NCBI GenBank assembly: GCA_965655465.1
Contig: CBFHGY010000039.1
Span: 1 to 19,765 of the forward strand
Origin: VMCP01 sp965655465
Lineage (GTDB): Bacteria > Bacteroidota > Bacteroidia > NS11-12g > UBA955
DNA length: 19,765 nt
Direction of reading: 5' to 3'
Of this stretch, positions 7,294 through 15,979 are shown one piece after another. Made by a program: the position numbers and the translations under genes. The number at the start of each line of letters is the position of its first letter. Position 1 is the first letter of the stretch. The notes under the pieces are model-generated. The model searched no databases and was not told the origin of the DNA. It saw only the letters and a list, made by a program, of their open reading frames with translations.

Positions 7294-10200
7294 GGAATTC
7301 AAACCCACCAGTTGGAGTATCGATAACCGAACAAGTATTTATATTCTAACTCTATTTATCAGTATAGCTGGTGTTTTCTCCTATATAAAGTTACCCAAGG
7401 AACAATTCCCAGACATTGTAATCCCTACGATTTTTGTACAAACCATTTATCCAGGTTCTTCTCCAAAAGACATCGAAAACCTGATTACTAAACCTATCGA
7501 AAAGAAGATTGGATCCATTTCCGGAGTGAAGAAGCTGAAAAGCCAGTCATTACAGGATTTCAGTATTATTACGGTGGAATTTGCAACCGATGTAGATGTT
7601 GCAGAAGCGAAAAGTAAGGTAAAAGATGAAGTAGACAAGGCCAAACAAGATTTGCCTAGCGATTTAAAAAACGACCCTACCGTTCAGGAGGTGAATTTTA
7701 GCGATATGCCCATTCTGTATATCAACATTTCCGGGGATTACAGCTTACAAGATTTAAAACGATATGCCGAGCTTTCAAAAGATCGAATTGAATCCTTAAG
7801 CAGTATCACAAGAGTTGACATGGTAGGTGCATTGGATCGCGAATTACAAGTGAACCTCAATTTAACGAAAATGGTTTCTTCGGGAATCACCTTAGACGAT
7901 GTTTCTCGTGCCATTCAATACGAAAATGCCCGTATTTCTGGTGGAAATGTAGATATCGGAAACATGAAGCGTTCTATAAGTGTAAGTGGTGAATTTAAGA
8001 ATAAATACGATCTTGAGAACCTCGTTATCAGAGGTAATCTTGGTGCCACCCTGTATCTTAAGGATATTGCCGAAATTGTTGATGGATTTAAAGAAAAGGA
8101 AAGTTATGCCCGTCTAGAAGGCAGCAATGTAATAACCTTGAATATCGTGAAGCGTGCTGGAGAAAATCTTATTGAAGCCGCTGATAAATGTCGCGATATC
8201 ATCAGTGAACTTCAAAGCAGTGGCCAGTATCCCAAAAATCTTAATGTGGTATTTACAGGCGACCAAAGTACACAAACTCGTACAACCGTGCATGATTTGA
8301 TAAACACCATTATCATTGGCTTTATTTTGGTTACGCTAATTTTAATGTTTTTCATGGGCGCTACCAATGCCATTTTCGTGGGATTATCGGTTCCACTTTC
8401 TTGTTTTGTAGCCTTCCTGGTAATGCCGACTATCGGATTTAGCTTAAACTTTATCGTTTTATTCTCTTTTCTTTTGGCTTTAGGTATCGTGGTGGACGAT
8501 GCGATTGTGGTAGTTGAAAATACGCACCGCATATATCACGAAGAGAATATATCCATCGTCAAAGCAGCGAAAAAAGCGGCTGGGGAAGTCTTTTTACCTG
8601 TATTTTCAGGAACACTCACTACCCTAGCGCCTTTCGTACCTTTGGCATTTTGGCAAGGCGTTGTAGGTAAGTTTATGTATTTCCTACCGGTAACGCTTAT
8701 AATAACCCTTTTGGCTTCTTTATTGGTTGCGTATATAATAAACCCGGTTTTTGCGGTTGATTTTATGCAAAAGGACAGTAAGCCAGAGAAAAAAGCATGG
8801 CGAAGTGCGGGCTTCAGAAAAACATCGATCGTATTCGCAGTAATCACCGTATTGGGCTATGCCATTGGATTCGGTATGGGTAATTTAATTGTACTGTTTT
8901 ATACAATCTATGCAGTACATAAAGTGTGGTTGAAGGGCGTGATTTATCGTTTCCAAACAGAAAAATGGCCCAAAGTCCAAAATGGGTACAAGAATATTAT
9001 CGCTTGGACACTATCAGGAAAACGTTCTGCACTCATTTTATTATCAACGATCGGATTGTTGATTCTTTCTTTTGTAGTAACTGCAATTAGAAAACCTGGT
9101 GTTATTTTCTTCCCACAGGCTGATCCCAATTTCACGTATGTGTATTTGACATTACCCGAAGGAACAAGTGCAATTCATACCGACAGTATCGTACGTATCG
9201 CGGAAAAGAAGGTTTTTGAAATAATCAATACCGATAAGAATCGTGAAATAGTTGAAAGCGTTATTTCAAACGTTGCAGTAGGTGCTACCGATCCAAATAG
9301 TGGAGATCGTTCCATTAAGAGCAATAAAGGTAAAATTACCGTTGCTTTTACGGAATTTTCTAAAAGAAACGGTCAAAGTACCCGAAAATTATTGGAAGAA
9401 ATTCGGGCCGGTTTAACCGGATTTGCGGGTGTTGAACTCGTAGTAGAACAAGAAAGTAACGGACCTCCAGTTGGAAAAGCTATCAATATTGAAATTCGTG
9501 GCGATGAATTCGACGCTCTAGTAAATACAGGTACCCAATTAAAGCAGTTCTTAGACGATAAAAATATTTCAGGTGTAGAAGAATTGAAAAGCGACTTTAT
9601 CAGCTCAAAGCCCGAATTGATCGTTAATATAGACCGTGAAAGAGCCAATCGTTTTGGAATCAGCACCTCTCAAATTGGAATGGCACTGCGAAATTCTATT
9701 TATGGCGCAGAAGCTTCAAAATTTAAAGATGCTAATGACGATTATCCTATTATGGTGCGTTTGGAAAAATCAACCAGCAATGATTTAAATGAATTGTTGA
9801 ATATGCGAATCACCTTCCGGGATATGATAGCCGGCGGTATGCTACGTCAAATCCCACTATCTGCTGTGGCAGATGTGCGCTATAATAATACCTATGGGGG
9901 AATCAATCGTTTGAACCAAAAAAGGGTTATAACCCTTTCTTCTAATGTACTGAGCGGATATGCTCCTAATGAAGTTGTCGCCAAAGTTACCGATGCAATA
10001 GTTCAATTTGGTCAACCTGAAGGAATTGAAATTGCATTAACCGGAGAACAAGAAGAACAGGCGGAAACAGCTTCCTTCTTATCTACGGCTATGTTAGGAG
10101 CCATTGCGTTAATTATCGTTATTTTGGTAACCCAATTCAATTCTATTTCTAAACCGATTATTATTTTAAGCGAGGTTTTCTTCTCTGTAATTGGTGTGTT

Positions 10201-10687
10201 GTTGGGGTTTGCCATTTTCGATATGGACTTTTCTGTAATTATGAGTGGTGTTGGAATTGTGGCGCTCATTGGAATTGTGGTGCGCAATGGAATTTTAATT
10301 GTAGAGTTTGCAGATTTAATGCGTTCCCAAGGAATGCCTCTGAAAGAAGCCTTAATTGAAGCTGGCAGAACCCGTATGACTCCTGTAATGTTAACGGCCG
10401 CTAGTACTATATTAGGATTAATTCCATTGGCTGTAGGACTTAATATGGATTTTGTAACCCTCTTTACCGAATTGAATCCTCATATTTTCTTTGGTGGAGA
10501 TAGTGTTGCATTTTGGGGACCCTTAAGTTGGACCATGATTTTCGGATTGGGTTTTGCAACGGTGTTAACCTTGTTTATTGTACCCAACTTATACTACTTA
10601 AACGAAAAGGTAAAAGCCAAGATCTATTCTTGGGTAGGTGTTTCCTACAATCCAGATAAGGAATTAAGACCTGGTAAGAAAAAATAA
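7280..10687 (+). CDS. RND-family efflux permease (AcrB/HAE-like), with an extended central linker
   Basis: This is the proton-driven inner-membrane pump of the tripartite exporter (1135 residues, versus ~1050 for AcrB). The first membrane helix is at ~18-36, then a periplasmic porter domain with the usual FPDI/VQTIYPGSSP region, TM2-6 (~340-495), a second porter domain (~605-925) and the last helices (~935-1105). The TM4 proton-relay pair is present as D406-D407 in GIVVDDAIVVVEN. The TM10 counterpart of AcrB K940 is an arginine, R1002, in IVVRNGILIVEF, so a basic residue is kept. Between TM6 and the next porter half, residues ~514-550 form an additional ~36-residue hydrophobic stretch, probably two extra helices. 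Substrates could be drugs, dyes, detergents or cell metabolites; the paired regulator does not resolve this. A hairpin terminator follows 55 bp after the stop. Confidence 0.95.
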   Translation: MAKFKEFKPTSWSIDNRTSIYILTLFISIAGVFSYIKLPKEQFPDIVIPTIFVQTIYPGSSPKDIENLITKPIEKKIGSISGVKKLKSQSLQDFSIITVEFATDVDVAEAKSKVKDEVDKAKQDLPSDLKNDPTVQEVNFSDMPILYINISGDYSLQDLKRYAELSKDRIESLSSITRVDMVGALDRELQVNLNLTKMVSSGITLDDVSRAIQYENARISGGNVDIGNMKRSISVSGEFKNKYDLENLVIRGNLGATLYLKDIAEIVDGFKEKESYARLEGSNVITLNIVKRAGENLIEAADKCRDIISELQSSGQYPKNLNVVFTGDQSTQTRTTVHDLINTIIIGFILVTLILMFFMGATNAIFVGLSVPLSCFVAFLVMPTIGFSLNFIVLFSFLLALGIVVDDAIVVVENTHRIYHEENISIVKAAKKAAGEVFLPVFSGTLTTLAPFVPLAFWQGVVGKFMYFLPVTLIITLLASLLVAYIINPVFAVDFMQKDSKPEKKAWRSAGFRKTSIVFAVITVLGYAIGFGMGNLIVLFYTIYAVHKVWLKGVIYRFQTEKWPKVQNGYKNIIAWTLSGKRSALILLSTIGLLILSFVVTAIRKPGVIFFPQADPNFTYVYLTLPEGTSAIHTDSIVRIAEKKVFEIINTDKNREIVESVISNVAVGATDPNSGDRSIKSNKGKITVAFTEFSKRNGQSTRKLLEEIRAGLTGFAGVELVVEQESNGPPVGKAINIEIRGDEFDALVNTGTQLKQFLDDKNISGVEELKSDFISSKPELIVNIDRERANRFGISTSQIGMALRNSIYGAEASKFKDANDDYPIMVRLEKSTSNDLNELLNMRITFRDMIAGGMLRQIPLSAVADVRYNNTYGGINRLNQKRVITLSSNVLSGYAPNEVVAKVTDAIVQFGQPEGIEIALTGEQEEQAETASFLSTAMLGAIALIIVILVTQFNSISKPIIILSEVFFSVIGVLLGFAIFDMDFSVIMSGVGIVALIGIVVRNGILIVEFADLMRSQGMPLKEALIEAGRTRMTPVMLTAASTILGLIPLAVGLNMDFVTLFTELNPHIFFGGDSVAFWGPLSWTMIFGLGFATVLTLFIVPNLYYLNEKVKAKIYSWVGVSYNPDKELRPGKKK

Positions 10688-10742
10688 GTAAACCGATTCC
10701 GTGGATTCATTGAATTAAGAATTTCACGTAAAATGGAACAAT

Positions 10743-10774
10743 AAAAAAGCCGAGTTCATGAACTCGGCTTTTTT
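10743..10774. terminator. Bidirectional intrinsic terminator between convergent operons
   Basis: A perfect 20-nt palindrome, GCCGAGTTCATGAACTCGGC (10749-10768), is flanked by six A on the left (10743-10748) and six T on the right (10769-10774). The structure reads as a stem plus U-run on both strands. It ends the efflux operon on the plus strand and the coiled-coil gene on the minus strand, whose stop is 70 bp away. Confidence 0.9.
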
Positions 10775-10843
10775 ATTTCATGGTCTTCAAAAAGTATCCT
10801 CAACCTAAGCATTCAAGTTAAGAAGATACGTAAATATCGATGT

Positions 10844-11773
10844 TTATTTCAAATTAAAGGTATTTTTTTGGCGCAATAAACCGCGAGTCCATAATTCTGT
10901 AGTATACCTGCCTTTCTTAAGTTTACCAGATAAAGAACCGCGTTCTGGGAACTTCCATTTTACTTTTTGCAATGCCCCATCAAAAGTAACATTTTCTTTA
11001 AGCGTAAAAATCAAGGATTTATCTTTCAATGTTTTATTGTTTAAAGACAAAATACCCCCATCTGGATCGATTAATCGAATGGTAACTTCCTCATCAACTA
11101 CCTCTGTAACCATAGGATTTTCAAGAATGTCAAAAGTAATTAGGAATTGATTGACTTTCTTAGCTTTGTCCGCAATTTTCTTTTTATCGTCATACGCGCT
11201 GGTGATTAAGGTTCCAAATTGAGGCATGGCTCCTTTTTCCAAACGCTCTTTCAGTTCCGTATTTTCAACACCCAATGCCTCTTTTTCATTCACTGCTACC
11301 TCCTTGTCGGCAACGGCTTGATTGCGCTCGATGATCAAGGTGTCCAGTTGTGCTGTCAAGTCTTTGATTTTAACTTTTGCATCTGCCAATTGTTTACGAA
11401 TCCCGCTTAAATTAACGTCCTTCGTATTGCGGTCAATATTGATATCACCTCCCTCGGTATTGGTCATTTGAATCAATTGACGACGCAAACGATTTACTTC
11501 CCGATATGCGGCTACAACTCTAGGGTTGTTTGGGCCCTCCAATTCCGTAACCTTGTTTACCAAAGTGGAGTTTTCTTCTTGCAAAGTCATAACCACATTG
11601 TTTAGGGAATCTTCAATACGCAATAATTCTCTTTGTAAAGAGTCGCGCATTGCTACCAATTCTAATTCTTTCTCAGCGAGAGAGTCCTTGTTGTCGTAAT
11701 ACAAATACGTATTTGTACCTGCTGATAACAGCAGCAAAATCAACAAAATAATGATTACACCTGTTCTTTTCAT
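10844..11773 (-). CDS. Membrane-anchored coiled-coil protein, function unknown
   Basis: I do not recognise this 309-residue protein. It starts MKRTG and has one strongly hydrophobic helix (~residues 5-20) that would anchor it in the inner membrane. An N-terminal anchor of this kind normally leaves the remainder in the periplasm, though the topology is unproven. Two long charged coiled-coil segments follow (~31-80 and ~85-185), separated by a Pro-containing break (EGPNNPR). The C-terminal ~120 residues are beta-rich and end in a basic stretch (GKLKKGRYTTELWTRGLLRQK), looking like a compact folded domain. No cysteines or catalytic motif stand out. It lies 35 bp downstream of the TlpA-like gene on the same strand and is probably co-transcribed. 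A scaffold or envelope-spanning role is possible, but that is inference. Confidence 0.85.
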   Translation of the reverse strand: MKRTGVIIILLILLLLSAGTNTYLYYDNKDSLAEKELELVAMRDSLQRELLRIEDSLNNVVMTLQEENSTLVNKVTELEGPNNPRVVAAYREVNRLRRQLIQMTNTEGGDINIDRNTKDVNLSGIRKQLADAKVKIKDLTAQLDTLIIERNQAVADKEVAVNEKEALGVENTELKERLEKGAMPQFGTLITSAYDDKKKIADKAKKVNQFLITFDILENPMVTEVVDEEVTIRLIDPDGGILSLNNKTLKDKSLIFTLKENVTFDGALQKVKWKFPERGSLSGKLKKGRYTTELWTRGLLRQKNTFNLK

Positions 11774-11789
11774 GAAAATATACGTAGTG

Positions 11790-11797
11790 CAATATTA
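11790..11797 (-). promoter_or_regulatory. Weak -7-like element (TAATATTG) before the coiled-coil gene
   Basis: On the minus strand TAATATTG (one mismatch to TAnnTTTG) ends 16 nt before the ATG at 11773. No convincing TTTG lies 19-21 nt upstream. The gene more likely depends mainly on read-through from the preceding gene. Confidence 0.2.
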
Positions 11798-11808
11798 CAC
11801 AATTATAA

Positions 11809-13134
11809 CTACTTCTGTATATTTCGAATTGTATCCTGGAGTTCAGATACGTTGTACGTATTAAAAATCAATGATTTGCGATTATCCCAAACCATATATT
11901 GTGGCAAATGTTGTAGCTTTAATTTGGCCCCAATTCGAGAATTACAGAATCCCTGAACCACATTTAGGTCATATCGACGGTTATAATACGACACATATTT
12001 TCCACTTCCTCCAAAATTTAAAAAGATCCAATTTACGTTGTCAGCAGAGGACCGGCAGATTTGATGTAAAACGGCCGAATCTTTAACAAAATCTTTGTTA
12101 TCTGCACTCCAAATTACCAAGATAGTGGTTTTATTTCCCATCTTTCGGGAAGATTTTCTTCGTCTTTTCTTATCGGTCGTGCAATATTTGAACCGAGGAA
12201 TTTTTTCACCTAATAAAATTGATTTGTGTTTGCGGTTGGACTTCTTCACGGGAGAAATACCGATTCGGTAATCCGTTTCTGTTTGAGTCGAATCCAAAGT
12301 CAATTTAAAGGCATGTCCCATCCATGCAAATTCCGCATTGGCTTGAATAGGGAGCGTGTATTGGGTCGACAAGGTATTCGAAGCACCGGGAGAAATCAAC
12401 CATTGATCGATTCCTATATCGTTAAAAAATCCATTAGAATTGGCATCTAAAATCCCTATAGAAAGGGTATCTTGACGGAATTTTACCCTGGTATATCGAA
12501 TATTGATTCGTTCAATCTTTAATGAATTTCCTGTTCCTAAATAGGACCTAGGACCTGCCATTAGCTTTATAGATTCATCATTCATTTGAGAAAAGCGATA
12601 GAATTTATTTTGAGGAAATACTTCCATTGATACTCCTGACGCAAATGGTTTATTTTTATAAAACCAAAACGGATTCCTTGCTTTACCTATGTATAACGTA
12701 TCGGCGTCTTCATCCGTAAAATCCAAGTTGTGATTGCGATCAAACCATATTCTAGAAATTGTTTTCCGATGCCAAAAGTGCCCGTTTTCAACTACAAAAA
12801 GCAATCTCTTGGGTTCCCATTTAGATGCATCATGAAATTGGAAAACATACCCGTATGACAGGCTCCCTTGGTGTGCTGGGGGAACGATTTTAATGGAATC
12901 GGCAACTGAACTAAAATCTGCACCAGCCATATCCAAATAACTGTGTACCCAATTATTTCGCACCTCAAAAAGTGGAACCAACCCCATAGAGTTTCGACTG
13001 GATAGATCTATCCCAATAGCATCTAAGGAACAAAAAACACCCGATTTGAGAGGAACCAAATTGGGCAACTGCGCTAAAACCCGATTGGATAATAGGTATA
13101 AAAACAGCAGAAGAATACGAAAAGATCCTTTCAT
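11809..13134 (-). CDS. Secreted protein with calcium-loop-like motifs and a cysteine-less TlpA/thioredoxin-like C-terminal domain
   Basis: The frame opens at TTG 13158, but ATG 13134 gives a proper signal peptide (MKGSFR, long hydrophobic core, cleavage after VLAQ) and a 441-residue protein, so I start there. The middle contains two EF-hand-like loops, DRNHNLDFTDED (~132-143) and DANSNGFFNDIGID (~230-243), with Asp/Asn at alternating positions. The last ~130 residues follow the TlpA/AhpC-like layout: GEKIPRF lead-in, a strand ILVIWSADNKDF where active family members have WCxxC, a second strand WIFLNFGG, and LPQYMVWD with the cis-proline typical of the fold. No CxxC is present, so thiol-disulfide exchange in the usual way is unlikely. 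It lies 35 bp upstream of the coiled-coil gene. Its function is unknown; envelope location is the most secure inference. Confidence 0.8.
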   Translation of the reverse strand: MKGSFRILLLFLYLLSNRVLAQLPNLVPLKSGVFCSLDAIGIDLSSRNSMGLVPLFEVRNNWVHSYLDMAGADFSSVADSIKIVPPAHQGSLSYGYVFQFHDASKWEPKRLLFVVENGHFWHRKTISRIWFDRNHNLDFTDEDADTLYIGKARNPFWFYKNKPFASGVSMEVFPQNKFYRFSQMNDESIKLMAGPRSYLGTGNSLKIERINIRYTRVKFRQDTLSIGILDANSNGFFNDIGIDQWLISPGASNTLSTQYTLPIQANAEFAWMGHAFKLTLDSTQTETDYRIGISPVKKSNRKHKSILLGEKIPRFKYCTTDKKRRRKSSRKMGNKTTILVIWSADNKDFVKDSAVLHQICRSSADNVNWIFLNFGGSGKYVSYYNRRYDLNVVQGFCNSRIGAKLKLQHLPQYMVWDNRKSLIFNTYNVSELQDTIRNIQK

Positions 13135-13145
13135 GATTTTATTTG

Positions 13146-13177
13146 CAAAATCGCACAAACATCACGACGATTGCAAA
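13146..13177 (-). promoter_or_regulatory. Promoter-like site of the secreted TlpA-like gene
   Basis: TTTG (13177-13174, minus strand) is followed after 20 nt by CGATTTTG (13153-13146). The spacing and the TTTG half are right, but the first two bases of the -7 element deviate from TA. It ends 11 nt before ATG 13134 and supports that start over TTG 13158, which lies within the site. Confidence 0.4.
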
Positions 13178-13239
13178 CAAAAACATAAAAATGGAGATTT
13201 TATTGATGCCATGCATCATGCGCAGATTGAAATTTGGCT

Positions 13240-13268
13240 TCTCTCCTTTTGTTTTTTTAAAGGAGAGA
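13240..13268. repeat. Inverted repeat between lon and the TlpA-like gene
   Basis: Perfect 10-bp arms TCTCTCCTTT (13240-13249) and AAAGGAGAGA (13259-13268) enclose a 9-nt T-rich loop. It is 40 bp past the lon stop codon on the minus strand and is the best hairpin available for ending lon transcription. It lacks a U-run after the stem, so an intrinsic terminator, a 3'-end stabilising hairpin or an operator are all open. Confidence 0.45.
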
Positions 13269-13307
13269 TAATCCCATATTTTTTGTACGATCATAAATCA
13301 AAGATAC

Positions 13308-15776
13308 CTATTTATCTTTTTTTACGGTTAAATCTAAAGAATTCTTTACTTTCTGATGGGTAAGTGCCAAGTCTAAGACTTCAAACATATTGTTCACAAA
13401 ATGAAATTCCATGCCTTCGATGTAATCCGCCTTAATATCCATTATATCCTTTTCGTTCTGTTTTGAAAGTATGACTTCTTTAATACCCGCTCGTTTTGCA
13501 GCAAGAATTTTTTCTTTGATGCCGCCTACGGGCAGTACTTTCCCTCTCAAGGTGATTTCACCGGTCATTGCCAATTTATTCTTAACTTTTCTCTGAGTAA
13601 ACAGAGATGCGAGGGCCGTTAAAATAGTTATACCTGCAGAAGGTCCGTCTTTAGGAATAGAGCCTGCAGGGAAATGGATATGTACATTCCAATGATTGAA
13701 TATCTCCGGATCCAATTCCAAATAGGATGCATGTGCTTTTAAGAAAGTATGTGCCAATGAGGTACTTTCCTTCATTACATCGCCTAATTGTCCGGTAACT
13801 TTCAATTCTCCTTTTCCGGGGGTTAAGGTGCTTTCTACAAATAACACACTTCCACCCATAGGACTCCATGCCAATCCGGTTACCACACCGGCAGTATGGT
13901 TGTTTTCATATAATTCAGGTTCTAATTTTTCAGGACCCAATACGACTTCAATTTCAGGAATACCAATTGTTTTCTTATATGTGTCCCCAGTGGCTTCTTG
14001 TTTAGCCGAGGCTCTTGCTAATGAAGCTATTTTCTTTTCTAAACCACGAACTCCACTTTCACGGGTATATTGTTCAATTATTAATTGAATTCCTGCATCA
14101 GAGATTTTAAATTGAGAACCCTTTAATCCATGTGCTTTCCGTTGTTTGGGAATAAGGTAGGTTTTGGCAATCTGCATTTTCTCTTCCACACTGTATCCGT
14201 GTAAATCGATAATTTCCATACGGTCGAGCAATGCAGGCTGAATGGTATCTAGCGTATTTGCAGTAGCTACAAATAAAACTTTACTCAAATCGTAGTCGAA
14301 TTCTAAATAATTATCGTAAAAGGTAGAATTCTGCTCTGGATCTAGCACTTCTAATAAAGCCGAACTTGGATCACCGCGGAAATCTCTTCCTAATTTATCG
14401 ATTTCATCTAACACAAATACAGGATTCGAAGAACCCACTTTTTTAATGTTTTGCAAGACTCTACCTGGCATCGCTCCGATATATGTTTTGCGATGACCCC
14501 TGATTTCAGATTCATCGTGCAAACCACCTAAACTCATTCGCACATATTTACGACCTAATGCCCTTGCGATACTTTTTCCTAAAGATGTTTTACCTACTCC
14601 CGGAGGGCCGTGTAAACAAATGATAGGAGATTTCAAATCGCCTTTGAGTTTAAGAACTGCCAGATATTCAAGTATGCGGATTTTTACTTTATCTAGCCCA
14701 AAATGATCTTCATCGAGAACCTTTGCAGCGCGAATTAAATCGAAATCGTCATCGGTATAGGTATCCCAAGGTAGATCTAAAAGTAGCTGCACATAATTCA
14801 AACCCACGGAATAATCCGGAGAAGCAGGATTGATACGCCCTAAACGGTCTAATTCTTTATTAAAATGATCCCGTACTTCTTTTTTCCACGATTTTTCAAT
14901 GCCCTTCTCACGGAGGTTTTCAATTTCCTTATCTGGAGAATCGGCACCCAATTCTTCTTGAATAGCTCTGATTTGTTGGTGCAAGAAATACTCGCGTTGT
15001 TGTTTATCGATATCTGTTCTAACTTTGCTCTGAATCTGATCCTTCAACTCGAGCATTTGCAATTCCTTGGTAACATGTTCTAAAACACGCAGAGCCCTTT
15101 CTTTTGGGGAAATAGATTCCAAGATTTCTTGCTTATCTCCTACGGTAACATTTAAATTACTGGCAACAAAATGAATCAAAAAAACACTCGAATCGATATT
15201 TCGAATAGCAATAGAGGCTTCAGATGGAATATTCGGAGAAAGATTAATGATATTATTTGAAATATCCTTTATGCTATCTACTATGGCTTTATATTCTTTG
15301 TCCTCTTTAAAAGGCAAATCTGGAAAAGAAGCCACTCTAGCTTTCATATAGGGTTCGGTTTGAGTGAGTTCCCCAATTTGAATACGGCGTTTCCCTTGTA
15401 TGATTACGGTAGTGGTTCCATCGGGCATCCGCATCAACTTTATAATTTTTGCCAAAACGCCGATAGGATAAACATCTGCCAATCCCGGATCTTCGACTTC
15501 CGAATTTTTTTGAGAAACTACGGCAATAGTTTTATCGCCTTTATTGGCGTCTTTTACTAATTTTATGCTTTTGTCACGACCAACTGTTATGGGAAAAATC
15601 ACGCCAGGGAATAGTACCGTATTTTTAATTGCCAAAACAGGCAACTCTTCAGGTACTTCCATTTTATTGCTTTCATCTTCTTCTTGTTTGGAAAACAAGG
15701 GTAAAAACTCAGGAGTTCCGTCCACATTATCTTCGTCATTCATAAAATCAAAGAAGGTCTCTTTCTGTTTAAACAT
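13308..15776 (-). CDS. lon: ATP-dependent protease Lon
   Basis: Lon (family S16) degrades misfolded and selected regulatory proteins in the cytoplasm as a hexameric ring. The 822-residue length is normal for Bacteroidetes. Order: a short acidic leader (~1-44), the N-terminal substrate-binding domain (~45-260, starting LPVLAIKNTVLFPGVI), a helical linker (~260-370), and an AAA+ module with Walker A GPPGVGKTS (390-398), Walker B VFVLDEID (453-460) and an arginine-finger candidate R519 in LLDRME. The protease domain (~610-810) has catalytic S713 in KDGPSAG and K756 in GGIKEK; their 43-residue separation equals that of E. coli S679/K722. All key residues are present. The ATG at 15776 is the only sensible start. 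It is divergent from the lipoprotein gene, with a palindrome midway that may control either gene. Confidence 0.98.
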   Translation of the reverse strand: MFKQKETFFDFMNDEDNVDGTPEFLPLFSKQEEDESNKMEVPEELPVLAIKNTVLFPGVIFPITVGRDKSIKLVKDANKGDKTIAVVSQKNSEVEDPGLADVYPIGVLAKIIKLMRMPDGTTTVIIQGKRRIQIGELTQTEPYMKARVASFPDLPFKEDKEYKAIVDSIKDISNNIINLSPNIPSEASIAIRNIDSSVFLIHFVASNLNVTVGDKQEILESISPKERALRVLEHVTKELQMLELKDQIQSKVRTDIDKQQREYFLHQQIRAIQEELGADSPDKEIENLREKGIEKSWKKEVRDHFNKELDRLGRINPASPDYSVGLNYVQLLLDLPWDTYTDDDFDLIRAAKVLDEDHFGLDKVKIRILEYLAVLKLKGDLKSPIICLHGPPGVGKTSLGKSIARALGRKYVRMSLGGLHDESEIRGHRKTYIGAMPGRVLQNIKKVGSSNPVFVLDEIDKLGRDFRGDPSSALLEVLDPEQNSTFYDNYLEFDYDLSKVLFVATANTLDTIQPALLDRMEIIDLHGYSVEEKMQIAKTYLIPKQRKAHGLKGSQFKISDAGIQLIIEQYTRESGVRGLEKKIASLARASAKQEATGDTYKKTIGIPEIEVVLGPEKLEPELYENNHTAGVVTGLAWSPMGGSVLFVESTLTPGKGELKVTGQLGDVMKESTSLAHTFLKAHASYLELDPEIFNHWNVHIHFPAGSIPKDGPSAGITILTALASLFTQRKVKNKLAMTGEITLRGKVLPVGGIKEKILAAKRAGIKEVILSKQNEKDIMDIKADYIEGMEFHFVNNMFEVLDLALTHQKVKNSLDLTVKKDK

Positions 15777-15809
15777 CTTTATCTATGCATCAAGGCTTGT
15801 GCCAAACTG

Positions 15810-15817
15810 CAAATATC
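15810..15817 (-). promoter_or_regulatory. Possible -7 element of lon (GATATTTG)
   Basis: On the minus strand GATATTTG followed by C matches TAnnTTTG apart from its first base, 33 nt before the lon ATG. No TTTG occurs at 19-21 nt upstream. If real, transcription would start near 15805 and the palindrome at 15864-15886 would lie about 60-80 bp upstream. Confidence 0.3.
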
Positions 15818-15863
15818 AAGTAATTTCTAAAAAAGCCTCTCTATGAGGTCGATATTTTCAATT

Positions 15864-15886
15864 ATTTGTCAGTATAACCGACAAAT
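15864..15886. promoter_or_regulatory. Near-perfect 23-bp palindrome, candidate operator in the lon/lipoprotein divergent region
   Basis: Arms ATTTGTC (15864-15870) and GACAAAT (15880-15886) are perfect inverted repeats. Inside the 9-bp spacer two further pairs also match, giving 9 of 11 symmetric pairs. It lies almost exactly at the centre of the 203-bp divergent intergenic region. Its size fits a dimeric helix-turn-helix regulator. The N9 spacing recalls the CIRCE heat-shock operator, but the arm sequence is unrelated to CIRCE. Confidence 0.55.
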
Positions 15887-15927
15887 TGACATTATTGATG
15901 GGAAAATTCCAGCAATCCAAACTTTCG

Positions 15928-15958
15928 TTTGCAATTGTAGGATAATTTCAAGAATTTG
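15928..15958 (+). promoter_or_regulatory. Promoter-like site of the lipoprotein gene
   Basis: TTTG (15928-15931) is followed after 19 nt by AGAATTTG (15951-15958), then C. Spacing fits the Bacteroidetes pattern; the -7 element keeps its A-free position-independent core nnTTTG but has AG instead of TA. It ends 21 nt before the ATG at 15980. Confidence 0.35.
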
Positions 15959-15979
15959 CATGCATAAAACTAACACAAC

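Noticed and set aside
13046..13363. 105-codon plus-strand frame spanning the lon/TlpA-like gap
   Set aside because: It overlaps the 5' end of one gene and the 3' end of lon in antisense, covers the inverted repeat, and has no protein-like pattern.
15831..15850. Terminator-like CCTC-N5-GAGG followed by CTTTTTT on the minus strand upstream of lon
   Set aside because: The stem is only 4 bp and the likely lon promoter lies downstream of it, so it would not sit in the lon leader. Attenuation is not supported.
15901..15910. Short perfect palindrome GGAAAATTCC before the lipoprotein gene
   Set aside because: A 10-bp AT-rich palindrome is expected by chance in intergenic DNA, and nothing else supports it.
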